Shown: positions 25,196 to 35,056, numbered from the stretch's first letter. The stretch: 64,000 nucleotides of DNA from Microbacterium sp. AB (GCF_032878875.1 NZ_CP118157.1:310001-374000), one strand, 5' to 3'. The notes: generated by a model not told the origin, from the sequence alone. A program made the numbers and translations.

Positions 25196-25876
25196 ATGTC
25201 TGACGAACCCCTCGAGACGACCGGCGACAACTACAGCCTCTGGGCCGTGTGGCGGCGCGATCCGCACCGTCCCGTGAACGAGGCGGACGCGACGGAGCTC
25301 GAGGACATCGTCGGCCTGCTCGAGGGCGAGGGCGTGACCGTCCGCGGCTTCTACGACGTCAGCGGGCTGCGTGCGGACGCCGACCTGATGGTCTGGGTCC
25401 ACGGTTCCGTCGCGGAGGACCTGCAGCGGGCCGTGCGGCGTCTGCGACGCACCGACCTGCTCAAGGACCTGCTTCCCACGTGGAACGCGATGGCGGTGCA
25501 TCGAGACGCGGAGTTCAACAAGCGTCACGTGCCCGGCTATCTGCGCGGCATCCCCGCGAAGGGCTGGCTCACGGTCTACCCGTTCGTGCGCAGCCACGAG
25601 TGGTATCTCCTGCCCGACGAGGAGCGCCGGGCGATGCTCGCCGACCACGGCCGCAAGGGAGCCGCGTTCACGGGCGTCGTCGCGAACACCATGGCGTCGT
25701 TCGCGCTCGGCGACTACGAGTGGATGCTCCCCATGGAGTCGGACGAGCTGACCGAGCTCGTCGACATGATGCGCGAGCTGCGCTACACGGATGCCCGTCG
25801 TCACGTGCGCGAGGAGGTGCCGTTCTTCACGGGTCGCCGCATCCCGGCGTCCGCCGTCCCCGAGGTGCTGCAGTGA
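25196..25876 (+). CDS. chdC: Coprohaem decarboxylase (HemQ/ChdC, chlorite-dismutase family)
   Basis: A 226-residue enzyme that decarboxylates coprohaem twice, using peroxide, to make haem b: the final step of the coproporphyrin-dependent pathway. The actinobacterial block WLTVYPFVRSHEWYLLP places the probable radical-forming tyrosine at residue 128. GFYDVSGLRADADLMVW and NTMASFALGDYEWMLP are family blocks lining the haem pocket. It lacks the arginine-containing chlorite dismutase signature and ends in FFTGRRI as ChdC proteins do. It overlaps hemC (GTGA at 25873-25876). Confidence 0.94.
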   Translation: MSDEPLETTGDNYSLWAVWRRDPHRPVNEADATELEDIVGLLEGEGVTVRGFYDVSGLRADADLMVWVHGSVAEDLQRAVRRLRRTDLLKDLLPTWNAMAVHRDAEFNKRHVPGYLRGIPAKGWLTVYPFVRSHEWYLLPDEERRAMLADHGRKGAAFTGVVANTMASFALGDYEWMLPMESDELTELVDMMRELRYTDARRHVREEVPFFTGRRIPASAVPEVLQ

Positions 25877-26868
25877 CGACGGCGCCCATCCGTCTCGGCA
25901 CGCGCCGCAGCGCCCTCGCGATGGCTCAGTCGTCGCAGGTCGCCCGCGCGCTCGAACGCGTCTCGGGCCGCTCCGTCGAGCTCGTGCAGATCGTCTCGGA
26001 GGGCGACGCGTCCCGCGCCTCGCTCTCGCAGCTCGGCGGGACGGGGGTGTTCGCGACCCGGCTGCGCGATGCGCTGCGGGCGGACGAGTGCGACCTGCTC
26101 GTCCACTCGCTCAAGGACCTTCCCACGGCGGACGCCCCCGGCCTGCTGCTCGCGGCGACGCCGGAGCGGGCCGACGCCCGTGACGTCGTCCTCACGCGCG
26201 ACGGCACCGCGCTCGCGGATCTCGCACCCGGCGCGACGGTCGGCACGGGTTCGCCGCGCCGCATCGCGCAGGTGCGCGGGGAGAACCCCGGCGTCGAGGT
26301 GCGCGACCTCCGCGGCAACGTCGACTCGCGCATGCGGCGCGTGCGCGACGGCGAGCTCGACGCCATCGTCCTGGCCGCCGCGGGGCTCTCGCGTCTCGGC
26401 GCGGAGATCGACCTGGTGGCCGAGCCGCGGGACCTCGCAGCCTGGCCGGCGGCGGCGGGACAGGGATCGCTCGCCGTCGAGACCCGGGCCGACGCCGACG
26501 CGGAGCTGCTCGAGACCCTCCGCGCCCTCGACGACCCCCGGACGAGATTCGCCGTGATCGTGGAGCGCGCGATCCTCGCCGGCGTCGAGGCCGGCTGCCA
26601 CGCCCCCGTCGGCGTGCACGCCGTGATCGACGACGACGAGCTCCGCGTGAGGGCGGCCGTCTACGGCGCGCAGCCGGGCGACGAAGTCGTCGTCGACCGC
26701 GCCGAGCCCCTGGCGCAGGAGTATATTCGTCCCCAGGGCAGCGGCAAGGGTGCGGACGCTGCTTCGCGCGTCGCCCATGAGCGCGCGAGCGGGATCGGCG
26801 CCCTGGTCGCCGGTCTTCTGCTCGATCGCGGGGCGGCGGAGCTCATCTCCCCCTCGACCGCCTCATGA
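25873..26868 (+). CDS. hemC: Porphobilinogen deaminase (hydroxymethylbilane synthase)
   Basis: A 331-residue enzyme joining four porphobilinogens into hydroxymethylbilane. Family marks: RLGTRRSALAMAQS at the start, LVHSLKDLPT with the catalytic aspartate/lysine region, GTGSPRRIAQV and DLRGNVDSRMRRV for substrate binding, and the cofactor-bearing Cys242 in GVEAGCHAPVG. GTG start overlapping the chdC stop. HemD follows with an ATGA overlap. Confidence 0.96.
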   Translation: MTTAPIRLGTRRSALAMAQSSQVARALERVSGRSVELVQIVSEGDASRASLSQLGGTGVFATRLRDALRADECDLLVHSLKDLPTADAPGLLLAATPERADARDVVLTRDGTALADLAPGATVGTGSPRRIAQVRGENPGVEVRDLRGNVDSRMRRVRDGELDAIVLAAAGLSRLGAEIDLVAEPRDLAAWPAAAGQGSLAVETRADADAELLETLRALDDPRTRFAVIVERAILAGVEAGCHAPVGVHAVIDDDELRVRAAVYGAQPGDEVVVDRAEPLAQEYIRPQGSGKGADAASRVAHERASGIGALVAGLLLDRGAAELISPSTAS

Positions 26869-27725
26869 CGGAGCCTGTGGAACACATGACCGGAAAGCCC
26901 CTCGCCGGATGGCGCGTGCTCGTGCCGCGCGGCGGCCCATGGGGCGACGGCGTCGCGGCGCGTCTGCGGTCGGACGGCGCGGTGCCCGTCATCGCCCCGC
27001 TCATCAACTTCGCGCCGACCGAGGACACCGCCGCGCTCGAGCAGGCGCTGCGCGACCTCGCGGACGGCGCCTTCGACTGGGTCACGGCGACGAGCGCGAC
27101 GACGGTCGACGTCCTCTACGCGTACGGAGCGGCCATCCCGGCCGGGACGAAGGTCGCCGCGGTCGGCGAGACGACCGCGGCCGCCCTCCAGGCCGTCGGC
27201 TACGCCGTCGACCTCATCCCCGACACCGACAACTCCGCGGCCGGGCTCGCGCGGCAGCTGCTGGCCCTCGAGCCGGAGCCGAGGCGCATCCTCACGCTGC
27301 GCAGCGAGATCGCCAAGCCCGTCCTCACCGACGCGCTGACCGCCGCGGGCCATGACGTGCACAGCGTCGTCGCCTACCGGACGGTCGGCGTCCCCGCTCC
27401 CGAGCGCGCGCATCGGGACGTCCTCAACGGACGCATCAACGCGATCCTCGTCACGAGCGGATCCGTCGCCCAGCAGGTGCGCGAGCAGTTCCCCGACATC
27501 CCCGATCAGACGATCATCGCCGCGATCGGCCCCCGCACCGCACGGGACGCGGACGCGGCCGGGCTCCCGATCCACGTCGTCGCCGCCAAGCAGACCATCG
27601 ACTCCCTCATCGACGCGCTCGCGGACATCCCCGTGCCGCCGGAGACGCCGGAGGCCCGCGCCGTGCCTCCCACGACCCCGACCGAGGTCATCCAGGTGGT
27701 CGAGGAGAACGAGGCGCGCCGGTGA
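26865..27725 (+). CDS. hemD: Uroporphyrinogen-III synthase
   Basis: A 286-residue enzyme that closes hydroxymethylbilane with D-ring inversion. The family is poorly conserved; visible marks are [52 protein letters not shown] and [12 protein letters not shown] plus [16 protein letters not shown]. Residues after about 245 form a proline/glutamate-rich tail beyond the usual fold and are probably disordered. Its place between hemC and hemB, with 4-base overlaps on both sides, settles the assignment. Confidence 0.9.
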   Translation: MTEPVEHMTGKPLAGWRVLVPRGGPWGDGVAARLRSDGAVPVIAPLINFAPTEDTAALEQALRDLADGAFDWVTATSATTVDVLYAYGAAIPAGTKVAAVGETTAAALQAVGYAVDLIPDTDNSAAGLARQLLALEPEPRRILTLRSEIAKPVLTDALTAAGHDVHSVVAYRTVGVPAPERAHRDVLNGRINAILVTSGSVAQQVREQFPDIPDQTIIAAIGPRTARDADAAGLPIHVVAAKQTIDSLIDALADIPVPPETPEARAVPPTTPTEVIQVVEENEARR

Positions 27726-28705
27726 GCTTCCCCTCCCAGAGGCCGCGCCGGCTTCGCCGGACTCCCGCGGTCCGCAGGCTCGTGCGCGAGACGCACGCGG
27801 TCCCGTCGCAGCTCGTGCTGCCGGCGTTCGTGCGCGAGGGGATCTCGGAGCCCGTCGCGATCTCGTCGATGCCCGGCGTCCGGCAGCACACGATCGACTC
27901 GCTGCGCCGCGCCGCGGTCGAGGCCGCGGAGGCGGGCGTCGGCGGCATCATGCTGTTCGGCGTGCCCGCCGTCCGCGACGCCGTCGGCTCGGGCGCGGAC
28001 GACCCGGAGGGCATCCTCAACGTCGCCGCCGCGGCGCTCGCGGCCGAGGTCGGGGACGCGCTCGTCGTGCAGACCGATCTGTGCCTCGACGAGTTCACCG
28101 ACCACGGCCACTGCGGCGTGCTGACCGCCGGGGGCGCCGTCGACAACGACGCCACCCTCGAGCGCTACGCCGCGATGGGCGTCGCCCAGGCCCGGGCGGG
28201 CTCCGCCCTGCTCGGGCTCTCGGGCATGATGGACGGCCAGGTCGAGGCCGTGCGCGAGGCCCTCGACGCGGAGGGCTTCATCGACACGATCGTCCTCGCG
28301 TACTCCGCGAAGTACGCCGGGGCGTTCTACGGGCCCTTCCGCGAGGCGGTCGACTCGCAGCTGAAGGGCGATCGCCGAACCTATCAGATGGATCCCGGCA
28401 ATGCGCGCGAAGGCCTCCGGGAGGCGCTGCTGGACGTCGAGGAGGGCGCCGACATCGTGATGGTGAAGCCGGCCCTGCCGTACCTCGACGTGCTCGCCGA
28501 CGTGCGCGCCGCCGTCGACGTCCCCGTCTGGGCGTACCAGGTGTCGGGGGAGTACGCGATGGTCGAGGCGGCGAGCGCGAACGGCTGGATCGATCGCCGG
28601 GGCGCGATCGAGGAGTCGCTGCTGGCCATCCGGCGTGCCGGGGCCGACGCGATCCTCACGTACTGGGCCGTCGAGGCCGCCCGCTGGCTGACGTCCGGCC
28701 GCTGA
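27722..28705 (+). CDS. hemB: Delta-aminolevulinic acid dehydratase (porphobilinogen synthase)
   Basis: A 327-residue enzyme condensing two 5-aminolevulinates to porphobilinogen. The metal-site stretch [16 protein letters not shown] keeps two of the three zinc-type cysteines, so a mixed Mg/Zn site is likely. The Schiff-base lysines are in [16 protein letters not shown] and [10 protein letters not shown]. The start is [21 protein letters not shown] start within the hemD stop (GTGA). Confidence 0.95.
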   Translation: MSFPSQRPRRLRRTPAVRRLVRETHAVPSQLVLPAFVREGISEPVAISSMPGVRQHTIDSLRRAAVEAAEAGVGGIMLFGVPAVRDAVGSGADDPEGILNVAAAALAAEVGDALVVQTDLCLDEFTDHGHCGVLTAGGAVDNDATLERYAAMGVAQARAGSALLGLSGMMDGQVEAVREALDAEGFIDTIVLAYSAKYAGAFYGPFREAVDSQLKGDRRTYQMDPGNAREGLREALLDVEEGADIVMVKPALPYLDVLADVRAAVDVPVWAYQVSGEYAMVEAASANGWIDRRGAIEESLLAIRRAGADAILTYWAVEAARWLTSGR

Positions 28706-28755
28706 TCGGGCGGGCACGGCAGCCCGTGCCCCTATCGCCGGCCCGGCTCTGGCGC

Positions 28756-28761
28756 TAGCCT
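28756..28761 (+). promoter_or_regulatory. -10 box of the lipoprotein gene, leaderless
   Basis: TAGCCT, 6 nt before the ATG at 28768. Confidence 0.4.
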
Positions 28762-28767
28762 GACGGC

Positions 28768-30252
28768 ATGCGGCGACGAAGCGCTTCCCTCCTCCTGCTC
28801 GCGTGCGCCCCGTTGCTGCTGACCTCGTGCGTGCCGGAACCCGACGCCGGGCCGACGCCGACGCCGACCCCGCTCACGGAGGAGCAGGTGCTCTCGAGCA
28901 TGCTCGGCGAGACGGTCGAGCCCGAGTGGACCGTCGCGCTGGAGTCGGTCGGGTCGGAGGTCGTCCGGATCGACGACGTCGTGCTCTTGTACACGACGCA
29001 CGACGAGGGCACCTACCTGCAGGCTCTGGACGCCGAGAGCGGCGACACCCTGTGGGAGGCTCCTGCGACGTCCGGCGCCTCCGGCGTCGACGATCCCTGG
29101 GCGCCCGTCGTGGCGCGCGACGCCGAGGGGGACGCGGTCACCATGACCGTCGGGGCCGCGGAGCAGCAGGCCGACGGCAACTGGGCCCACCCGCTGACGC
29201 TGCGCGACGCGCGCACCGGGGAGGCGCGCCCGTCGCCCGCGGCGACGTGGGTGTCGACGGTGTGGGAGTGCGACGAGGGGTTGTGCCTGTACGCCTGGGA
29301 GCCGAGCGACGACCCGGAGGGGATCTGGCGCGAGGCGACGCTCGACGTCGGCTCCGCGGAGCTCGTCCCCGGCGAGGAGACCGGCGGCTCCACCGGCTCC
29401 TGGCAGATGACGGACAACCTCCTCCTCGGCGTGGACGAGGACTACCTCGCCTGGCGGGTCGACGGCGAGGAGGTGTGGCGGACCACCCTGTCGGACCTTC
29501 TTCCGGACGGGGTGTCGCCCGACGTCTTCGGCGGCGGGTTCAGCTTCCGCGTGGCCGTCGACGAGCCGTTCGCGCCGACCGCCGCGATGATCGACTTCGA
29601 GGCGCCCGACGGCGCGGCGGCGGGCGCCTTCGCCTTCGCGCTCGACGACGGGCATCCGCTCTGGGCGCACGACGACATCGTCCTGTGCAGCAGCGGCGTG
29701 GCGATCCTCTGCCCCCTCGAGGACGTCGGGGCGGCCGACGACGTCGAGGCTCCGGACGAGCCTGTGGCGCAGACGTACCGGGGCCTCGACGTGGCCACCG
29801 GCGAGGAGACCTGGTCGACGACGCTGGACGAGGTCACGACGGGTGCCGAGGCTCCGGCCGCGAACGCCATCGGGTATCTGCGCGTGATCGACGGCGGCGC
29901 CGCGATGTATCTCGCCGCCGACACCGGCGAGGCGACGCCGTCGCCCGAGGGCGCGATCACGGCCTGCATCGAGGAGACGACGTGGATGGGCTACGAGAAC
30001 GCGCGCAGCACGGACGAGTGGACGGAGTTCTCCACCGGTGTCGTCGCGTCGCCGTGCGACGCAACGGGCGAGCCTGTCGCGGGGGCGTTCAGCAGGTCGG
30101 CGGTCGTCTCCTCGACCCCGTCGGCGTGGCGCGACGGCGAGGAGCTCTCCTCCGCGGCGGTTCTGGGAGGAGCCACGGAGGACCCGCTGGATGACAGCGC
30201 CGCCTGGTACTACGTCGCGACGGACGGGGGCGTCGAGGCCTACCGCTTCTGA
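28768..30252 (+). CDS. Secreted lipoprotein with PQQ-like beta-propeller repeats
   Basis: A 494-residue protein. The signal peptide ends in LLLTSCVP, with Cys21 as the lipidated residue, then a Pro/Thr linker (PTPTPTPL). The body has repeated blade-like phrases ending in W: ALDAESGDTLWEAP, FALDDGHPLWAHDD and DVATGEETWSTTLDE, the pattern of PQQ-type propellers without the quinone ligands. Six cysteines in the mature part may form disulfides. It interrupts the haem cluster between hemB and hemL. Function unknown; probably a surface scaffold or binding protein. Confidence 0.8.
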   Translation: MRRRSASLLLLACAPLLLTSCVPEPDAGPTPTPTPLTEEQVLSSMLGETVEPEWTVALESVGSEVVRIDDVVLLYTTHDEGTYLQALDAESGDTLWEAPATSGASGVDDPWAPVVARDAEGDAVTMTVGAAEQQADGNWAHPLTLRDARTGEARPSPAATWVSTVWECDEGLCLYAWEPSDDPEGIWREATLDVGSAELVPGEETGGSTGSWQMTDNLLLGVDEDYLAWRVDGEEVWRTTLSDLLPDGVSPDVFGGGFSFRVAVDEPFAPTAAMIDFEAPDGAAAGAFAFALDDGHPLWAHDDIVLCSSGVAILCPLEDVGAADDVEAPDEPVAQTYRGLDVATGEETWSTTLDEVTTGAEAPAANAIGYLRVIDGGAAMYLAADTGEATPSPEGAITACIEETTWMGYENARSTDEWTEFSTGVVASPCDATGEPVAGAFSRSAVVSSTPSAWRDGEELSSAAVLGGATEDPLDDSAAWYYVATDGGVEAYRF

Positions 30253-30297
30253 GCCCGCCGCGGACGTGCGCCCGCCCGGGGCCCCTCGGCGCCGCGG

Positions 30298-30303
30298 GAG
30301 AAT
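30298..30303 (+). promoter_or_regulatory. -10 box of hemL, leaderless
   Basis: GAGAAT, 6 nt before the ATG at 30310. Confidence 0.4.
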
Positions 30304-30309
30304 GGACGC

Positions 30310-31632
30310 ATGACCGACCGCAACGACGTCCTGTTCGAGCATGCCCGCGACGTGATCCCCGGAGGGGTGAACTCGCCCGTGCGTGCGTACGGATCGGTGG
30401 GCGGCACGCCGCGCTTCCTCGCCTCGGCGCGGGGCGCGTACGTGACGGATGCCGCGGGCCGGGAGTACGTCGACCTCGTCGCGTCGTGGGGCCCGGCTCT
30501 CCTCGGCCACGCCCATCCCGAGGTCGTGGGCGCCGTGCAGGAGGCGGCGTCCCACGGGCTGTCGTTCGGCGCCCCGACGGAGGGCGAGGTCGAGCTGGCC
30601 GACCTCATCGCCGGCCGCGTGCGGGCCGGAGGGCTGCGGCCGGTCGAGCAGGTGCGCCTCGTCTCGACCGGCACCGAGGCGACGATGACGGCCATCCGCC
30701 TCGCGCGCGGCGTCACCGGCCGCGACCTGCTCGTGAAGTTCGACGGCAACTACCACGGCCACTCCGACGGGCTGCTGGCCGCCGCGGGCTCCGGCGTCGC
30801 GACCCTCGCGCTCCCGGGAACGGCCGGGGTCCCCGCGGCCGTCGCCGCGCAGACCCTCGTCGCGCCGTACGGAGACCTCGACGCCGTACGGCAGGTCTTC
30901 GCGGCGCGCGGCGGCGAGATCGCCGCCGTGATCGTCGAGGCGGCGCCCGCCAACATGGGCGTCGTGCGGCCCGCCCCCGGCTACAACGCCGCGCTCGCGC
31001 AGATCGCGCACGAGGCCGGCGCCCTGCTCATCCTCGACGAGGTGCTCACGGGGTTCCGCGTGCATCCTGCCGGGTACTGGGGGCTCCAGGTCGAGGCCGG
31101 AGAGGCATTCGAGCCCGACATCATCACGTTCGGCAAGGTCGTGGGCGGCGGGATGCCGCTGGCAGCGCTCGGCGGCAAGCGCTCCGTGATGGACCGGCTC
31201 GCGCCCGTCGGCCCCGTCTACCAGGCGGGGACGCTGTCGGGGAACCCGCTGTCGGTGGCCGCGGGCATCGCGACGCTGAGGCTCGCGACGCCCGAGGTGT
31301 ATGCCGCGGTGGACGCGGCCGCATCGACCGTGGCCGATGCGCTGTCGGCCGCGCTGTCAGCGGAGGGCGTCGTGCACGCCGTGCCGCGGGCGGGCAACCT
31401 CTTCGGGCTCGCGTTCCTGCCGGAGGCGCCGGCCGACTACGCGACCGCGAAGACGCAGGAGGCGTTCCGCTACACGCCGTTCTTCCACGCCCTGCTCGAT
31501 GCGGGCGTCTCGCTCCCGCCGAGCGTGTTCGAGGCGTGGTTCCTCACCGCCGCGCACGACGAGGAGGCGATCGGTCGGATCGTCGAGGCGTTGCCGGCGG
31601 CGGCGCGAGCGGCGGCAGCCGCCTCCGCGTAG
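30310..31632 (+). CDS. hemL: Glutamate-1-semialdehyde 2,1-aminomutase
   Basis: A 440-residue PLP enzyme that turns glutamate-1-semialdehyde into 5-aminolevulinate, completing the C5 branch begun by HemA. Marks: [19 protein letters not shown] at the start, [54 protein letters not shown] and the Schiff-base lysine in [18 protein letters not shown]. Length is normal. The tail is alanine-rich. A long hairpin at 31683-31748 lies after the gene. Confidence 0.96.
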   Translation: MTDRNDVLFEHARDVIPGGVNSPVRAYGSVGGTPRFLASARGAYVTDAAGREYVDLVASWGPALLGHAHPEVVGAVQEAASHGLSFGAPTEGEVELADLIAGRVRAGGLRPVEQVRLVSTGTEATMTAIRLARGVTGRDLLVKFDGNYHGHSDGLLAAAGSGVATLALPGTAGVPAAVAAQTLVAPYGDLDAVRQVFAARGGEIAAVIVEAAPANMGVVRPAPGYNAALAQIAHEAGALLILDEVLTGFRVHPAGYWGLQVEAGEAFEPDIITFGKVVGGGMPLAALGGKRSVMDRLAPVGPVYQAGTLSGNPLSVAAGIATLRLATPEVYAAVDAAASTVADALSAALSAEGVVHAVPRAGNLFGLAFLPEAPADYATAKTQEAFRYTPFFHALLDAGVSLPPSVFEAWFLTAAHDEEAIGRIVEALPAAARAAAAASA

Positions 31633-31682
31633 ACGGGTTCGGCCTCGAGCGGGGCGTGCCCGCATGGGGGTGCCCGCGTTTC

Positions 31683-31748
31683 CCGGAGGATGCCGTTCTC
31701 CCAGGGGCGTCCCGTCGTTTCCGGTTCGGGGAAAGCGGCGTCCTCCGG
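31683..31748. repeat. Dispersed intergenic hairpin element, copy A
   Basis: A 20-bp stem (31683-31702 with 31729-31748) pairing at 17 positions, plus two G-U pairs if transcribed, around an about 26-nt loop. Left arm core GGAGGATGCCGTTCTCCC. It lies between the convergent hemL and araC-type genes. Copies B (34738-34803) and C (61074-61138) share the arm sequences. Confidence 0.8.
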
Positions 31749-31795
31749 TGTCTCGGGGGCTGCGTCCCTCCCGGCGTCCCGCGACGGCGTGACCT

Positions 31796-32752
31796 CTACG
31801 CGATGCGTTCGGCCGATTCCGCCCGGTGCTTGCCGGGGCGGACGTCGTACTCCCTCAGGAAGGCCGTGCTCAGCGCATAGGCGCTGGAGTAGCCGACCTG
31901 CCGGGCGATGGACTCGACGGTGTCGTCGCTGCGCTCCAGGAGGTCGGCGGCCAGGCACAGGCGCCACCCCGTGAGGTAGGAGATGGGCGGCTCGCCCATC
32001 AGGTCCGTGAATCTGCGCGCGAACGTCGCACGCGACACCCGCGCTTCGCGTGCGAGGGATCCGACGGTCCACGCCCGTGCCGGCTCGGCGTGGATGGCCC
32101 CGAGGGAGGGCCCCACGATCGGGTCGGCCGCGGCCCGGTACCAGCCCGGCACGGACGCGTCGGGGAGCGCGAACCAGTCGCGCAGGGTGCCGACGAGCAC
32201 GAGGTCCAGGAGTCGGTCGAGCACCGCCTGCTGCCCCGGCTCGTCGCGGCCGATCTCCGATTCGAGGAGCTCGAGGGGAGCCGACCGCTGCCGCTCGCGG
32301 GGGACGACGAGGAGGCGCGGGAGCGCGTTCAGAAGGCGGTCGGCGACCCGGCCCGTCGCGGCGAAGGAGCCGGTGAGCAGCGCGTGCTCGGCCTCCAGAT
32401 GCGTGCCGCACGTCCGCACGCCCAGGAGGATGCTCTCGTCGGGGAGGACGTTGCCGGCCCCGTCGGTGCAGGTGCCCGCCTCGGTGAGGACGTAGAGCGG
32501 CGGGATCCGCTCACCCGGGTCGCTCGTGACGCCGAACGGCCGTGGTCCTGTGAGGATCGCGATGTCGCCGGTCCGCAGCCGGACCGGCGAAGCGCCGTCG
32601 GGGACGACCCATCCGTCGCCGCGCAGCATGGTCACGAGCGTCATCGACGCGCACTCGTCCACCCGGATCGACCACGGCGGCGACATCAGGTTCTGACCGA
32701 GCAGCGCCCCCGCCGAGCGGATGTGGTCGAGCACCTCGGTCAACGTGTCCAT
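31796..32752 (-). CDS. AraC-family transcriptional regulator with cupin sensor domain
   Basis: A 318-residue regulator. The N-terminal part (about 20-200) resembles the AraC-binding-like cupin (Cupin_6) with WVVPDGASPVRLRTGDIAILTGP. The C-terminal double helix-turn-helix runs from about 215 (WTVGSLAREARVSRATFARRF, then ESIARQVGYSSAYALSTAFLREYDVRPGKH split here by a residue limit). It is divergent from the quinone reductase at 32861 and probably controls it. A TACTCT hexamer 6 nt before the ATG suggests a leaderless message. Confidence 0.86.
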   Translation of the reverse strand: MDTLTEVLDHIRSAGALLGQNLMSPPWSIRVDECASMTLVTMLRGDGWVVPDGASPVRLRTGDIAILTGPRPFGVTSDPGERIPPLYVLTEAGTCTDGAGNVLPDESILLGVRTCGTHLEAEHALLTGSFAATGRVADRLLNALPRLLVVPRERQRSAPLELLESEIGRDEPGQQAVLDRLLDLVLVGTLRDWFALPDASVPGWYRAAADPIVGPSLGAIHAEPARAWTVGSLAREARVSRATFARRFTDLMGEPPISYLTGWRLCLAADLLERSDDTVESIARQVGYSSAYALSTAFLREYDVRPGKHRAESAERIA

Positions 32753-32758
32753 GCGTCC

Positions 32759-32764
32759 AGAGTA
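32759..32764 (-). promoter_or_regulatory. -10 box of the AraC-type gene, leaderless
   Basis: TACTCT on the minus strand, 6 nt before the ATG at 32752. Confidence 0.4.
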
Positions 32765-32776
32765 GACGACGACGTA

Positions 32777-32794
32777 TCGATCTGAGCTGATCGA
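32777..32794. promoter_or_regulatory. Inverted repeat in the AraC/quinone reductase promoter region
   Basis: TCGATC (32777-32782) and GATCGA (32789-32794) flank TGAGCT. The site covers where the -35 of the AraC-type gene should be and lies 67 nt before the reductase start. It is a candidate operator shared by both genes. Confidence 0.45.
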
Positions 32795-32860
32795 CTATTC
32801 CCCGTCTCATCGTGCGCCGATGGAATGGATGTGTCCGGAACTCCGCATCGAAAGGCGACC

Positions 32861-33679
32861 ATGACCATCTCCCATCCGTCCAGGCCCGGGACCGCTCTGT
32901 GGGTGTACGCGCATCCACGCCGCGGCTCGTTCAACGACCGCCTCTTCCGGGCCGGGACGGAGGCGCTGTCGCGGCGATACGAGGTGGCGACATCCGATCT
33001 GTACGCCCAGGGCTTCGACCCCGTGCTCGGCGACCGCGATCTCGGACGGCCCGCGGGGCGGCCGGGGAACATCGCAGACCTCGCGGGGGAGGCGTATGCG
33101 CGCGGCGAACTCGCCCCCGAGGTGCGCGAGGAGCAGTCCAAGCTCGCGGCGGCGGAGCTGCTCGTCCTGCAGTTCCCCCTGTGGTGGTACGGGGTGCCGG
33201 CGATCCTCAAGGGCTGGTTCGACCGGGTGCTGACCGCCGGATTCGCCTACGGCGACCTCGATCCCGAGCTCGGCGTGCCCCGCCGGTACGGCGACGGCGG
33301 TCTGTTCGGACGCCGGGCGCTCGTCGTCGTGACCGCCGGCGAGGACGACCGTTCCATCGGGCGGCGCGGGATCAGCGGCGACATCGACTCCCTGCTCTTC
33401 CCCCTCACCCACGGAACCCTCTGGTACGTCGGGATCGAGGCGCTCGGCCTGCACGTGGTCCACGACGCCGACACGCTGGGGGCCGAGGGCGTCGACCGGG
33501 AGATCGCGCGCCTACGCGACAGGCTCGACGGCCTCGACGCCGAGCCCGCCCGTCCCTTCCGGCGTCTGCGGGACGGCGACTACCGCGACACGCGTGCGCT
33601 GCGCGAGGACCTCCTGCCGGGCCGCACCGACTTCGGCATCCATCTGGCCGGTGACGATCGGCTCGGCGCCGCTCGCTGA
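32861..33679 (+). CDS. NAD(P)H dehydrogenase (quinone), flavodoxin-like fold
   Basis: A 272-residue flavoprotein of the MdaB/NQO type that reduces quinones by two electrons and limits redox stress. The flavin-binding start ALWVYAHPRRGSFNDRL, the FPLWWYGVPAILKGWFDRV loop and the late GIEALGLHVVHDAD block are typical. I chose the ATG at 32861, which has AAAGG about 7 nt upstream and begins 11 residues before the flavodoxin fold; an upstream in-frame ATG at 32825 lacks a ribosome binding site. The divergent AraC-type gene is the likely regulator. Confidence 0.87.
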   Translation: MTISHPSRPGTALWVYAHPRRGSFNDRLFRAGTEALSRRYEVATSDLYAQGFDPVLGDRDLGRPAGRPGNIADLAGEAYARGELAPEVREEQSKLAAAELLVLQFPLWWYGVPAILKGWFDRVLTAGFAYGDLDPELGVPRRYGDGGLFGRRALVVVTAGEDDRSIGRRGISGDIDSLLFPLTHGTLWYVGIEALGLHVVHDADTLGAEGVDREIARLRDRLDGLDAEPARPFRRLRDGDYRDTRALREDLLPGRTDFGIHLAGDDRLGAAR

Positions 33680-33710
33680 GCGCGGGCGCCGTGCTTCGGC
33701 GACGTGTCGG

Positions 33711-34673
33711 CTAGAGAAGCCTCTGCAGCACGGCATCTTCCTCGGCGGAGGTGAGACCCGAGCGTCGTGCTCTCTCGATGCCGCGGTCGACCTCGTCCGC
33801 GAGGACTCGCGACAGGGTGTCCGTGAGCGGGCGCAGCGAACCGCCCGACCGGAGGAATGCGCTCCCGTCCCGCTGCGCGAAGCCGGCATCCGTCCGGGGG
33901 AGCCACAGCGGAAGCGAGCGAGGCCCTGCCCAGTAGCGGACGTCCTCGGCGAGCAGCGCGTCGTCGTCGGCGCTCACCAGCTCCCCATCGAACCCCACGG
34001 ATGCACGCGTCGCGCTGAAGAAGTCCGCCATCGTGTGGATCGCTCCGACCGCGTCGACGGTGCCCGTGACCCGGTTCCCTCCTGCATGCGCGGTCCACCG
34101 CGCGAGATCGGCGACGTCGATGACCTGCACGAAACGGCCCGCGACGGTCGGGTGCAGGACTCGTCCGCCGCGGCGCAGTCGCGCCGGCCAGTAGCCGAAC
34201 CGGTCGCTGGGATCGCCCGGGCCGACGATCAGGCCGGGGCGCGCGATCAGCAGACGGTCCGCCAGGCGGGACGCGGTCGCCTGCTCGGCCGCGGCTTTCG
34301 CATCCGGGTACTGGGAAAGATCCTGCGGGACGACCACATCCGCCGTCTCGTCGGCGTGCGGCGTGGCGTTGTCCGCGTAGACGGAGACGCTGGAGATCAG
34401 CGTCCAGTGCGCCGCGCGCTCGGCGAGGGCATCGAGCGCCGGCCCGACGAGCTCCGGCTCGTAGGCGAACTCGATCACGTCGTCCCAGTCGCCCGCGACC
34501 TCGTCGTACGCGCCCGGCGCCCGGCGGTTCGCGCGGATCAGCTCGACGCCGTCCGGTACGGCGCCGGATTCTCCGCGTGCGAGGCAGACGACCTCGGCCC
34601 CGCCGTCGCGGGCAGCCCGCGCCACCTCTCGACCCAGCCATCCGGTCCCGCCCAGCACGAGCACACGCCTCAT
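33711..34673 (-). CDS. NAD-dependent epimerase/dehydratase-family (extended SDR) protein
   Basis: A 320-residue extended short-chain dehydrogenase. The nucleotide fold RRVLVLGGTGWLGREVARAA opens the protein; LISSVSVYAD and YPDAKAAAE supply the serine and the K of the active site, although the usual YXXXK is shifted (QYPDAKAAAE). LLIARPGLIVGPGDPSDR follows. This reductase-type subgroup acts on sugar nucleotides or small carbonyls, and no neighbour fixes the substrate. It converges with the quinone reductase across 31 nt. Confidence 0.83.
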   Translation of the reverse strand: MRRVLVLGGTGWLGREVARAARDGGAEVVCLARGESGAVPDGVELIRANRRAPGAYDEVAGDWDDVIEFAYEPELVGPALDALAERAAHWTLISSVSVYADNATPHADETADVVVPQDLSQYPDAKAAAEQATASRLADRLLIARPGLIVGPGDPSDRFGYWPARLRRGGRVLHPTVAGRFVQVIDVADLARWTAHAGGNRVTGTVDAVGAIHTMADFFSATRASVGFDGELVSADDDALLAEDVRYWAGPRSLPLWLPRTDAGFAQRDGSAFLRSGGSLRPLTDTLSRVLADEVDRGIERARRSGLTSAEEDAVLQRLL

Positions 34674-34737
34674 GCCTCACATTCAAGCGGGTCCGGGCCT
34701 CCGTTCCGCAGTCCGCCCTTCATCGGGCGCGGATTCT

Positions 34738-34803
34738 CAGGAGGATGCCGTTCTCCCAGGGCCGGGATCGAGGCGATGCTCCGGGGGAAGCGGCGTCCTC
34801 CGG
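34738..34803. repeat. Dispersed intergenic hairpin element, copy B
   Basis: Inverted repeat with arms 34738-34757 and 34784-34803. Twenty-two bases of the left arm (34740-34761) are identical to copy A (31685-31706), and the right arms share AAGCGGCGTCCTCCGG. It sits upstream of the SDR gene and downstream of a regulator remnant. Confidence 0.8.
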
Positions 34804-34882
34804 GTGTCGCGCCGCGCCGCAGACCGCGCGGAGCGTGAGCACGGCCCTCGCGCCGTGAACCTCGAGCCCCGTCTCGGGCGTC

Positions 34883-35056
34883 TCAGGATCGACGGAGCAG
34901 TCTGGCGAGCGCGTCGAGGTAGGCCGCATACGCGATCCGCCCGGCGCCGCTGATGCGGTACGTCGTCGTGCTGCCGCGGCCGACGACACGCGTCCGAGCG
35001 CGAGGGAGCTCTTCGCTCGTCTCGTCGAGGCCGCTTTCCGTTCCGGCGAGCACTCC
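34883..35056 (-). pseudogene. Remnant of a winged-helix transcriptional regulator (C-terminal part)
   Basis: About 37 codons before the stop read RVVGRGSTTTYRISGAGRIA and then AYLDALARLL. This matches the wing and last helix of small winged-helix regulators (HTH_34/MarR-like), which are normally about 95-110 residues. The DNA-reading helices are missing, and upstream codons fit no family before the cofC stop at 35070. There is no start codon with a ribosome binding site. I treat it as a truncated gene. Confidence 0.6.

Noticed and set aside
34883..35056. A complete small regulator gene
   Set aside because: Only the last part of the winged helix is present; no recognition helix or start signal precedes it.
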